Positions 24,785 through 36,400 of a DNA stretch of 64,000 nucleotides are shown here, piece after piece. The position numbers were made by a program, and so were the translations under genes. Under the pieces are notes generated by a model. It was given only the letters and a program-made list of their open reading frames with translations. It searched no databases and was not told the origin of the DNA. Every line of letters begins with the position of its first letter. The first letter of the stretch is position 1. This DNA is from Acanthochlamys bracteata (taxonomy: Eukaryota; Streptophyta; Magnoliopsida; Pandanales; Velloziaceae), in the NCBI GenBank assembly GCA_019914995.1, contig CM034135.1, positions 622,501 to 686,500 on the forward strand. Reading direction: 5' to 3'.

Positions 24785-25577
24785 GAAACCATGTTAGAGT
24801 TTCGTGCTGGTAAGATGTTCACAGAGGGAACTCGTGTTTTTCCTGATTCACGAAAAGGTCTCGTAAGCATAAGAAGGGTATGTTGTAACTTCAGCATAAT
24901 CCCTTGAGAAATAGTTCAGAGACTGTTGCATAAAGATTACAATGCATGCAACTTTGAGCCCTCTATCTATGGAAGGACACTGACATGGTAAACTGGGTGC
25001 TTTGGTAGGGTGAGGAAGGACTGATCCATTTTTAGCGGCTTGATCGAAATAGAGGCGCTGTGGAACTTGTATCCAGTATTGCATTAAGTAGCATGCTTAG
25101 TGATAGCTACATTCATGGATGTAGCTGGTGGTACTGCTGACATCTAACATGCAATTTATGCTCCTTACTTAATATATCGAGATTCATTTAACAAACTGTA
25201 TTGATGTAGTTCTTATGGTTTTCCCCCCTTTCAAGAAAGCTTCATTCATACATCTATATCAGGCTATTATGATTAATTCTACAGTTGCTGCTACTATATT
25301 TGTCTTCCCCTATATGCTGAGAACATTTCCTTAACATCGAATATCATAGGATCAGATTACATTCCCAGACGAGGTGATATTTGAGAAGGTGAATTTAAGT
25401 GTTAATCTGCCAGTCTTTTGTACTTCATGTGGTATAATATCAGTATGCTGTTCTTCAGAGCTGGAAATTTGCTTGACTAGAATGTTTCTGGTGAGTTGGC
25501 TGGTGAAGTGACCTCTTCGGCTAGACCTGTACAGTTGCCAGACCTACAAAGAATACTCAGGAGTACTCAGGCATCTG
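24785..25577 (+). pseudogene. Decayed RPN13 (proteasome ubiquitin receptor) pseudogene
   Basis: Four exon-like blocks remain in order. 24785-24877 encodes [18 protein letters not shown] then [13 protein letters not shown]. 25009 onward encodes GEEGLIHF, an in-frame TAG at 25033-25035, then RLDRNRGAVE. 25350-25388 encodes DQITFPDEVIFEK. About 25482-25577 encodes GEVTSSARPVQLPDLQRIL. These match the N-terminal Pru domain and the linker of RPN13/ADRM1, the 26S proteasome ubiquitin receptor. Missing are the exon with the true start, the central Pru strands and the C-terminal DEUBAD domain. Splice-like borders flank most blocks, so it derives from a genomic copy rather than a retrotransposed mRNA. 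Confidence 0.75.
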
Positions 25578-25704
25578 GTATCCTCCTTTATTTCAACTAT
25601 TTGTTCATCTGGCATTTTTTAGCTTCCACTTTAGCTTGTGGGTGTAACATTTGTTGCTTTCCTGAAATGCATCATAGGTGTTACTGAAGTTCCAGATGGT
25701 GGTT

Positions 25705-25835
25705 AGTTTAGGACGTGTTTCAAATAACCGTAACTAGTTTTGTGAAAGTGAAAAATAAGAAATAGAATTTTTTGAAAATAAAATAAAAGTAGAATTCAAT
25801 ATTTATGTTTTAATAATTTTTTAAAGTGTGTTAAA
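25705..25835. repeat. Dispersed AT-rich repeat, truncated copy 3
   Basis: Starts GTTTCAAATAA and runs through GTGAAAGTGAAAAATAAGA to a TTTATGTTTTAATAATTTTTTAAAGTG stretch, matching the first half of the copies upstream. It sits just 3' of the RPN13 pseudogene. Confidence 0.45.
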
Positions 25836-27370
25836 AAATCTTGCTTAGATTGCGATCTACAATTCTGGAAATTATCAAGTATATATTGGATTGAAAATGA
25901 ATATCTTCATATATGGGTTGCGTTTCTTTCTGAAGCACATCCAGCAAATACTTAGCATAAAAATGTCTTGCCAACACGGAGTTGGTATTTTAACTGTCTA
26001 ATCAAAAGAGGAAATCTCAAAACTTTAGTTCCTGTTTGCTGACTATTGACAATGATTGCTTCCTGCTAAACAGTCTGAAAACTACATGGTGTTATAAAGA
26101 CAGTGCACTTGTGTTTGTTTGATCATGTTATGGATACAGAACCGGTTGCTCAAAAACTTTTTAAGCAAAAAAGAGGCTTCTTCTATTTGTTTCTTGTTCA
26201 TATAGTTGTTATGAACAAGAACAAGATGCACCTCCATGATTGAACATCAGTAAGTTCTTGCTGTCTCAAATTAATAGAAGTCCCCACATGTTATGTTTTC
26301 TTTTCATGTCAAGAACTGTAGGTCCACAACCTGATCCAATCCAACTATCAACTCCTCATCTCTTTCTCTACGTCACCCACTTGCCAGTGTCACCCACTTG
26401 TCGATTATGACGTAAAACAATTCATATAACGGATAAACAAAATGCTCTAAATCAGAAAGTGACTCAGGAACATTTGGTTAAGTTTTTAAAATGCTTATTA
26501 TTTAAAAAATTATTTTGTATTTTTTAGTACTTTCTTTACAATTTATCATAAATTTTATTAAAAAAATTTTAAAAATTTATTATTATTATTATTATTTTAT
26601 TCAAAACAAGTAAAATTTATTTTTCAAAAATTTTATAATATTTTTTTATTTTACTCTGAAATAGCTGCTTAGTTAAAAAAGTAACTTTGGGCAAGTTACA
26701 TGAATAGGTAGGAGTAGAATTCTCAAGCGCAGAATCCTGAAGAGGAGACGGCAACAAACACTTAAACAATTAACTAAGAAATAAAGAAGATTAGAAACAA
26801 ACAATACTTATATCCACCAACCACCTTTTAATTTTAAAAAATAGTCACATATAATCCATCTGGGTATTTTTCTAAACCTAAAACTAAAACCACCCTCTCC
26901 CCATTCAAATGTTTCTCTTTTTTTTTTTTCTTTCACTAATATACAACAACTATTACTGAAGACATGAACCTAACACTAGGAAACATAAAACCAAATGCAA
27001 CATGTATCAATCAAATGAAATGAAATGCTTTCTTTTCTTTCTTTTGTTTCAATGGAACCCACCACTACTACCCCAAAAATTTTCTTTCTTTTCTTTACTA
27101 GCAACATTTATCAATTGAAGGAATTTCATCTGTACAGGCTAGCAGCAAACTGTGTTTCTGCATGTTCTTCAATGTGCTGCCAGCTCATTTGTTTGAAGTC
27201 TTTGAGATTGATAAGGGAATAACTCGTAATCCAATGGGAGACATGGAATGAAGAGGAGGGCCGATTGGAATTATTTGGAAAAAAAAAGAATTAGCAAGTT
27301 GGAAGCTTTTTGGAATCTCTGAATTCTATATGGGGCTCTAAAACAAATGACACAGCGATTCTTTACTTTA
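25836..27370. other. Intergenic DNA between the RPN13 pseudogene and the polygalacturonase gene
   Basis: Mixed sequence with an AT-rich block at 26470-26660 that includes an ATT microsatellite near 26580. The last few hundred bases are likely 3' UTR of the minus-strand GH28 gene. Nothing else was recognised. Confidence 0.4.
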
Positions 27371-30300
27371 CTACTCTGCTGCATGACCGCCATTGTAATC
27401 AAGGAGGGAAAAACAACGGACAGAAGAATTTGAATAGGAAAGTTCAGGGCATGGCTCGGGAAAGACGGAATCTGAGTATCCGATCACGTTAGAACAAGTC
27501 CAACGAGCAGATGAATCAGAAGCAAGAGACAAAGTAATGTTGGAAAGGCAAATGGCGGAAAATGGATCATTCTCAATACCTATAAGAAAGCCAGGCGTGG
27601 AGATTTTTGTTCCTTGGACATTCTTGATAGTTATTCGGTGAACTTCTGGCAATGCATTTGGATCATATTTATCATCAGGATGGGTGTCGTACTTCCCCGT
27701 GAAGTTTATTGCCAGATTGACATTCTCCATGAACATGTTGGATATCTCTATGTCTTTCACAAACCCCCCTCTTCCTCTTGTCGTCTTCAGTTGTATACCA
27801 GTGGAGGAATCGTGAATGAGCAGATGGCTAACATGAACGTTAGATATTCCACCTGACATCTCGCTGCCAAATGCTAATGCAGAGCCTGAAGAAGTTTGCA
27901 AAATGGCATTATGTATGTAAATGTCTGAGCATGGCCTTCCATAAGAGATACCGTATTCGTCCCAACCGCTCTTCAAAACAATTGCATCATTTGAGACGCT
28001 GACGTTGCAGTTCTCAATCCATGCGCTTGCGCAGGAATCTGAAAAGGATAGCTAGATTGTTAGATTTAATCAACTCAATCATGGACACCAATAATGTACA
28101 GGATTTTTTTAAAAACTAGGAAAAGTATATTGTTGCGCTTTGTTAAACGAAATTGCATCGTCTACTTTCTAAGTAGAACGAAATACTTCATGGTAATCTT
28201 TTGTGCCACAATGTGAATAGGGTTAAAAGATAAAGCATAAGGTTAATACTGAAGAAATTCAATAGCTGAAAAATGTGAGTAACAGTGAAACAGATTCAAT
28301 GCAGTTTGCGTTCCCTATATTAAGAAACTAGTTCATCTAAAGAAAGGAACATATTATTACATTATATCTTTTATTCCATCAATTACTACCAAAACAAAGA
28401 CAATTTTGCTCAAAAAGTGTTCCGTAGGTAACTTATGCCCTCATACTTGAGATAAAAAGAATATCGCAACTGAAACAATGCAGTTTTCTTATAAAAAAAT
28501 AACTATGCTTGGATATAATTTGGCACAAACCTGGGACAATTCCATCTGTTAGTGGAGAATCAGGTGAGGCATGGATTGTTATGTTCTGAATTTGTAAATT
28601 GCTGCATTTGTCCAAACAAATAAAATATCAAAAGCCGTTCGTGAATCCCAAATACAAAATAATAATACCTTAAGAAGATTTCAACATTCCAAATAATGCC
28701 AATTCATTGATAATATCTTGATCATTGATTAGAAGAAGACTTCGGTTGTTGTTATTCCTACTACTGTTTCTCAACAACTTCCTCTACGCTTCTGGTTGTT
28801 AAGCTTATCGTTTGAAAAAGACGTGCCAACTAGCAGGTGTTTTAATACAGGAATTGTTCTATAACTTCAGTGAAAGTCTTACATCAAGGGATCAGATTGA
28901 ACATGTCAATAGAAGCAGTGCACAGCAACACTAAATATCATTGCAGTGATGATCTGTTCCCTTAAAAACGACATTTTCTACTTATAATATTTTCCACAAG
29001 ATAGAGCACCAGCGATAATTAATCAAGTAATTTGAACACAAACAATTCCATTGTACACATTACCTGCAGTAGACTGGATGAATGGTCCAGCCCGCGGGGT
29101 TCAGGAAAGTCAGGTTTGAAATTACAACATCTGTGCAGCTTGTGAGTTCCAAAATGGGAGGGCGACTGTAGTTCAAGGAATGAGACTTAAACAACTCCCA
29201 CCAGATGAAACCTTCACCATTTATGGTTCCGTTATCACCTGTCAATAGAAATCTCACAATTTAGAAAGACGTCTAAGTCTAAGTAGTCATTAACAAGAAA
29301 GCTAGTTTCACTAAATTTTTTCGCAAAAGCAGATAAGGCTTGCCTGTTATAACTACATCTGTAAGGTTATAACCACCTATCAAACTGCGGTACCTTCCAC
29401 CAGGGACATCTACTCCTCTGCCATATGAAGGTAACGGCTGGCCTGTAGGCCACTCTGAAGCATCCTGTGTAAAAATGGCAGAATCAGGTACATTGCAGGA
29501 TAAGTTGGGAAGAAAAGAAGCCTCTCATTCGATTCATGTGCAGAGCATTGCAAGATACATTTTTACCAAGGTTGCATAGTACAGTGGAGTTTAGGTGCGT
29601 CTAAACTGACCCTGCTTGTCTATATCATTTATTTCGCAGGATACAGATAGTGGGAAAACTCAATCATTTATGCAACTAATGCAAGTAACCATAATGTTCT
29701 TGGTTAATAATATACTCACTATAACGTTATGCTGGCCACATCAAAAGGTCCTATAACATATTTATGAAAAGGCAGATACTCATCATTGGGAAAGGTCATG
29801 CAGGGAAAGAGAACGGGAACCTGAGTTGCTATGATGACAGCATCCTTGTCCAAGAATAAGGTGAGGTGGCTTGTGAGATTGAAGCTTCCTGTTAGCCAAC
29901 AGCCTTTAGGAACGTAAAGCTGAGCTCCACCCTTGTCGGCGAAGGACCTCAAATAGAAGACAGCATTCTGAAAGGCAAGGGTGTTCAAAGTCTTCCCGTC
30001 ACCAACGGCCCCGAATTCAGTGATGGAAACACTGTGTGGCCGAGGATCAAGGAGCTTCTTGAACCTGCAATGCGCATGACTTGCTGCATTTCCTCTTACA
30101 GCAGCTACGACAGCTAGGAGCAGCAGAACAACTACCTTTCGGGAAAACAAACAAAGCATGCACAAATGATCAGCAGATATTATTTCTACTCTCTGATTCA
30201 CCTTACCAACCAAGTTGCAAAAACATTCATAGAAAAGCCGAAAGTGAAAGACTTCCATTGAAAAAGAATTGCAAAACTTGATTTTGAAAACTGGAAAGAG

Positions 30301-30837
30301 GAAAAAGAGAACAACTACAGCTAAGTTTCATAACAACATACTTGTTAAAAAGAGATTTCTAACATCTTGAAAACAAAGTCAAAATCAAACAAAGTCAAAA
30401 ACACATAGATAGGTGAGATCTATGCATTCAAATGATGAAACAATGTGACTTGGATCACATGTACAGATTGAAATGAGAGCAGAGTCGCATAAACTTACTA
30501 AAACAGTATTTCCAATATTCAAGCTAGCAGAAAAAGACTAACAAGTCAAACCCAATCCTAATTAGGGCCAAATAACTCCAACTTATTTGATCACTAAAAC
30601 AAGGAATGGAAAACTGAAAGCAAAGCAGAGAGAGCTTGGGAAAAGGTATCCAAAGGCCAGGAACAGAAAGAATCCAAACAACCCAAGTGAAAATGATAGA
30701 ATTGGAATCAGACACAGTTGATGAAAGATCTTTCTTTACAAGAAAATCAAAACTTTGATGAAAAAACAAAGAAAAAAATAGGAAGGAAAGAAAGAAGGAA
30801 GGAAGGATGGAGAAGACATACTTACGAGCCTCTTCAT
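27371..30837 (-). CDS. Polygalacturonase-like glycoside hydrolase family 28 protein
   Basis: Exons 30837-30826 (12 nt), 30135-29821, 29464-29344, 29238-29064, 28601-28531 and 28038-27371 join in frame to 453 residues. The 12-nt first exon plus exon 2 gives the signal peptide MKRLVVVLLLLAVVAAVRG, so the protein should be secreted to the cell wall. GH28 features are ITEFGAVGDGKTLNT, the pectin-lyase-fold segment DVVISNLTFLNPAGWTIHPV, SPLTDGIVPDS, LKSGWDEYGISYGRP and AFGSEMSGGISNV. The usual catalytic set (NTD, DD, GHG, RIK) is partly missing: the DD position reads SND, and RIK reads QLK. Close relatives in this plant clade also deviate, so pectin hydrolysis is uncertain. Intron 3 uses a GC donor (ACAG|GCAAGC). 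The start is inferred from the signal peptide. Confidence 0.88.
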
Positions 30838-31025
30838 TAGCTCCTCCTTCTTGGTATGAAAGGGAGCAAGAAAAGCAAGCAAGAGAGAAAGGAAGGGAGT
30901 CAAACTGCAAACAGAAAGATTGAAAGCTGCTACTTCCATCCCAAAGACAGACAACAATGATATGAAATAGTTTTGAGAAAAACAAAGAAAGATTGGAACT
31001 TTGAGAGAGAAGAAAGATGGGTCTG

Positions 31026-31033
31026 TTTTTATA
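31026..31033 (-). promoter_or_regulatory. TATA box of the GH28 gene
   Basis: TATAAAAA on the minus strand, about 190 bp upstream of the ATG at 30837. Confidence 0.6.
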
Positions 31034-31121
31034 CTTACGAGAAAACGAAAATATTTGGAAAGAGAAATACAAGAAGGTAATATTTTTTATAGAGAAGAAT
31101 ATAAGAAAGTAATATAATTCC

Positions 31122-31210
31122 TTAAAATTAAGGAAACAAAAGGAAACATTAGGGTGCTAAAAGAAGACTCAGAGTTTGTATTTTGCACCCTCATGTTTCC
31201 TTAATTTTAA
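31122..31210. repeat. Inverted repeat (hairpin), about 89 bp
   Basis: The left arm starts TTAAAATTAAGGAAACA and ends AGGGTGC. The right arm starts GCACCCT and ends with the complement TGTTTCCTTAATTTTAA. The loop is about 26 bp. It looks like a small foldback element in the GH28 upstream region. Confidence 0.7.
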
Positions 31211-31252
31211 CACTTCTTATTTATGAGTGATCTGGCATCTACTAGTTTACAT

Positions 31253-31256
<4 letters not shown>

Positions 31257-31285
<29 letters not shown>
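31257..31285. repeat. ATT/TTA microsatellite
   Basis: About nine to ten consecutive TTA units. Confidence 0.9.
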
Positions 31286-31559
31286 TTAATATACGTTGTA
31301 ATATTTTGTATTGTTTTTTTTCTTTTGAAAATTGTAGCAAAATAGAAAATATAATAAAAAATAATTTATGTTAGTAAATATTGCTAATATTCAAAATTTA
31401 AGGAATATTAGTTCCATATGTTTAAAATTTTACTTTGTGTTATAATTTATCATTTACGATAAAAATAACAAAATACGACAAAATTTTTTCCTTAAACAAA
31501 TTGAGTCAACTATTTTTTTACATGAAAAATTACGTATTATCCAAGAATTTTGACAAATC

Positions 31560-31987
31560 TATAATAACTATATTAAGTTAACTAATTTTTTACGTGAAAG
31601 ATCACAAAATTAGAATATATTATACGACAAAATAAGAAATTCTAACTTAGTTTTTTATCAGGTATCATAAATGAACTGTTTTTTAAGTGAAGAAATTATG
31701 TATTATTATTTATCACATACGACAAAAATTAAAAATCTTGATCAGAGTATCTATTCAACGATCAAAAGTGAATTATAATAACTATGTCAAGTTAACTAAT
31801 TTTTCACGTGAAAGATCACGAAGTTAGAATGTATTATACGACAAAATAAGAAATTCTAACTCAAATTTTATCAGATATTATGAATGAACTGTTTTTTAAG
31901 TGAAGAAATTATGTATTTATCATTTATCACATACGATAAAAATTAAGAATTTTGATCAGGATATCTGTTCAACGATCAAAAGTGAAT
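31560..31987. repeat. Tandem duplication, two 214-bp units
   Basis: Unit 1 is 31560-31773 and unit 2 is 31774-31987. Both start TATAATAACTAT and carry TTACGTGAAAGATCAC/TCACGTGAAAGATCAC, ATTATACGACAAAATAAGAA, ACTGTTTTTTAAGTGAAGAA and CAACGATCAAAAGTGAATTA at matching offsets. A worn third unit is suggested at about 31440-31559. Confidence 0.85.
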
Positions 31988-33423
31988 TATTTTTTTTTCA
32001 AATCGAAAGATTTAGTATTCACATTTATTTAATAAATTTTGCATGTGGAATATTAATAGAATGCATTATGAACCTTTGATGCTTATTATATTAATCCAAA
32101 CAATTTATAGCAATTTTAGAAATATATAGCAATTTTTGTATCACAAATATGAGATACTATTTTCTTAAATAAGCATGACCAAAAATTATTTATAAAATAT
32201 GCACTGAAAAAATATATATCTATCGAAAAGTTAGAGAAAGACACTAAAACAATTATTAGTAGAAAGAAAAGGAAAATTTGTTTCCTTTTAGGGTGGTTAG
32301 TGCGAAAAGTGCAAGGGCTATAGTCAGCAGAAACGTTAATAAAATTTTATTTTGTTTGAGTGCAGAACAGATATGAATAAATAATATCTCCCAACTTTTA
32401 AGTACTCATTAAAAATTTTGCCAACTATTTTCAATTAACACACAAACTTATCAATCATTTAACTCATCTAATTATTACGATGAACTCAGTAGGATACATA
32501 CGATACAGTTCATCGACAACTCACCGCTGTTTTCTCTCTTTCTTCAATTCTTTTTTTGAAAAATAAAAAACAACGTCGTAGAAAACGAAGAAAGGAAGAA
32601 AAAGACAATAGAGATAATTAAATGAGTTATTAAACAGAAGAAAAAAAACACACTGATTGATTAGAAACAGGAGAAGCAGTGAAGGAGGTTCATATCTCGT
32701 GTGAACAGTGAGGAAGAAGAAGGTGAAGCATGACCCATGTGGGATGCCAGGTGAGTGTTTTCTTGGGGCCCACCCTTTGTCAAGTTATGTTATGTAAATC
32801 TTCTTCACGGCTGTTTGACGTCAATTCTAAAAAAAATTTTATTAAAGTTTTTATTTTATATTTTTCTGAAATTTTTTATAATTATTTTATTATTTGTAAT
32901 AAAAATATTTTATATTTTCAAAATTTATTTTATAAATACTCGTAAACAGTTGATAATGTAGTTAAGCTTTTTTTTTTTTTCTTTATTAATAACGGTGTGA
33001 CATTTTTTATCCTCTTGTAACGTCTTCATAAGAGACGGATCAAATTCAGACTTTTTGGGGACCATTTCATTCAGCAGCCTTATTTATCCCTGTACCGTGT
33101 TTTGAGCTCTGCATCCAAAGTACGGCTGTCACCGCTGACACGTAGTTTCATGTTCTGTCGGCGGATATATTACCGTAATACCCTTGTTTCCATGTTTATT
33201 TAAATCAGACTTCTTTTTCAGTTCCCGCGTGTTCGGAACGCAGTGCTTGAGTTGACAGCGAGACTTCTCTAAATTTCCAACAATACCCTTATTCGGATTC
33301 CATATTGATTACTTGTAGTTTGACAGATCTGGTCCGATCTCTGCAGACCGATTCGTTCGGTCGATTTCTAAATCCCTAAACCCTCCAAAGCGAAAAACCC
33401 TTTCTTTGTTTCTCTGGTTTCTG
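31988..33423. other. Intergenic DNA and APUM24 promoter/leader
   Basis: AT-rich to about 33000. 33000-33423 is more GC-balanced and is the probable promoter and leader of the Pumilio gene, with an AAACCCT telo-box-like motif near 33378. No other gene was found. Confidence 0.45.
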
Positions 33424-36400
33424 ATGACAACGGCGGCGAAAGATTCCAAGAAACGGAAGCAGACCGCGACGGCGGGGGCGACTGCAGTGGTAGCGCCGAA
33501 GGAATTCAAGAAACGAAAGTCTGATGCCGGTGAGAGTGCAACTGATAAGAGGAAGAAGAGTTTCAAAACTAAGCATGCGAAACCAGACGGCAAGAACCCC
33601 AAAGAACAACGGCTGAACGCTAAGGTATTCTTTCAAAGCTTGAGCTCAGTGGAACTGGCTGATGCCTTTGTCTTTTTAGTAGTTGAATTGAGTTGCTACG
33701 TTATAACTAATTGGAATTTGGGCGATTTGATTATGGATAGGAACGACGGGATTGTGCGATTTCATTGATTCTCTTGAGTTGTTTTAATTGTTTGTTGTTT
33801 GGACGTAGGAAATGGCGGAGGCAAGGAAGAGGAAGAGGAAACCATATTACAATTTGGAGAAAGTAAGTCTTCCCGATCTATGCTTTTACAAATTTATCTA
33901 CCTCTTACTTCACGCAGGAGATGACTCAGCAATTTCAACAGTTTTTTGTTACATGCATGAGCTATTTGTCCATCTTTTTTTGGGCCAGGCATATATTGAT
34001 CTTGGATGTTTTATTACGAGATTGTATAGTATGTAGAACTTTTGGAAAGTTCAACTCTTTCCTGTTAGATCATCTTGTCATGGATTGATAAATAGATAAT
34101 TTTAGAAGTTTTTTTCTTGTTATTATCCATGGGTACTTGCTCAAATAAAATGAATTTATTTCAAGAGAAATATGCTTTAATTTGTGAGTTTATACTGCTG
34201 AAGCTCATCTCAAGTATACTGAATTTCTTTATCCAAGGCCTGGCCATAGTTTAATATTTTAATGTTTCTATCAGGAACTTGCACAACAATGGGAAAAAAT
34301 GAGACGCACTAACATATCGAAAGAGGAGAAATCAAAGTATGTTACTTTGCATCTTTGATCAAATAAGGTTTTTCACTCCTTATTGATACGCTTAAATTTC
34401 ATTAGGCTGATTAGTGATGCTGTAAAGAAAATGTCTGGAAAGACTCTTGAAATCGCAAGTTCGCACGTAGCTGCTCGTGTTCTTCAGGTTTGATCACCTT
34501 TTGAGCTTACTGAAGTTCTAATTGTCTTACTGCTTTGCGATCATCATAGTTGTGATGTACGCCGTTTAGTCTACGAGTATAAGTTTCATATTGTTTGAGT
34601 GCAAGGCAATTCAACTTGTATATACAATATCCTGACGTTAATCTAGTAAAATCAGTTCATGATATTATTTGAGTGCAAGAAAGTTCAGAGTGTATCAATA
34701 TCTTAGTGCTCACGTTTGCTTATTGAAAGAAATATCTTTTTGCGTTTAGACATGTGTAAAATATTGTTCACAACAAGAAAGGGAAAAGGTCTATGAGGAG
34801 CTGCAGCCACATCTTCTTACTTTGTCAAGGAAGAAATATTCTGTTCATCTTGTAAAGAAATTGCTAGATACTGGTATGCATATCTTCTTAGCGAACTGCT
34901 CAGAACATTGGTTTTCTTCTGAAAGGTTGTGTCAACTCAATTTCCATCTTATGGCGGTCTTTATTTGTTTTAAATGTAGCATCGAAAAAACAGCTAGAAG
35001 CATTTTTCTCTTCTGTTCGTGGTAATATTGCTTTTCTTCTCCGACATTCGGTGGCATCTTCAGGTACTCCTCAAATACTTCGATTGGTGTATCAAACAAG
35101 CTAACAAACTTCTGTTAGAGGTGCTATCATTTAAGGAAGAAAACTATACTACTTAAAAGAGCGCAATAAAATGTGAACTGATATTTCCAAGTTCGTATGT
35201 TTGGGTTCATTTCCGTGCACTTTCTTTGCTCTGATTTTTGTCTTTTTTAGTGCTTGTTCTGAAATAATTTTAATGGAAGGATTTCAAAACTTCTAGGAGT
35301 TGATCATTCGACTCAGGTCTTCGTCTTTGCCTGACTTGGGCCTCTTCGCAATGATTTTGATATCAGTTTCAAAATGATGTCTGGATTTAAGGCACAATAA
35401 CTGTCTAGGCACAATTTTAATGGAAGGATTTCCGAACTTCTAGGAGTTGATCATTCGACTCAGGTCTTCGTCTTTGCTCGACTTGGGCCTCTTTATAATG
35501 ATTTTGATATCAGTTTCAAAATGATGTGTGGATTTAAGGCACAATAACTGTATAGGCTTTCTGGTAATAGTTTCTATCTGACTCATGCTTGTCCATCTTA
35601 ACTATTGAAAAGAAAACCAAGTCTGGGCGAGTTTTTTGCACATTTCTAACGAGCAATATTTATATTAAAAATAAAAGAGTTCCGTTTTCCTCTTGTTGCC
35701 TATAGTAGCATTATATTTTAAAAAGGCATTCGCCATGATTGTAAATATGAACAACCCCTCACAGTTGTATTTTGCATGATGAGTTGCTTATGAGAATCAT
35801 GGTCATAATTTTAATCCCTTTAATATTATCTTTTTAATAGGTAATACACTAGTTTTTGAGAGTTGAGATAAGAAATATGGATCCTGTTATCAACTAATAC
35901 CGATCTTCCTTCTTAGTCATTGAACATGCTTATCAACTGGGAAATGGATCCCAGAAGCAAGCACTTCTGCTGGAAGTATACTCTCCTGGGCTTCAACTTT
36001 TCAGAGACCTTACCCAAAAAAGTACTGGAAGGTTAGTCTGCTTAAATTTTACATGACTGGATCGTCTATGGTTACTTTGCATAAATTTGAGACTCTAAAT
36101 GTGGCTTATTAAACATATTCTATCTTATTCTTTCTCTGATAATTTATCAAATTAAACCAATACATTGATTTTGATGATTGTTTGGGATTTATGTTATAAT
36201 AGAATGATGATTGATTTTGTGTGCTCATTGTATATAAAATTTTGTTGATGAATGTGATATCAGATTGATAGACATTATTCCTAAATATGGATTACAAAAA
36301 GCATCAGTAGTACAGCATATGACCACTGTGATCCAGCCACTTTTGGAGAAAGGAATCTTGGACTACTCCATCATACATACTGCTCTTATGGAGTTCTTTT

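Noticed and set aside
30524..31072. 182-codon minus-strand ORF rich in Phe/Leu/Ser
   Set aside because: Overlaps the GH28 5' leader and first intron, where GA/CT-rich tracts give a low-complexity open frame.
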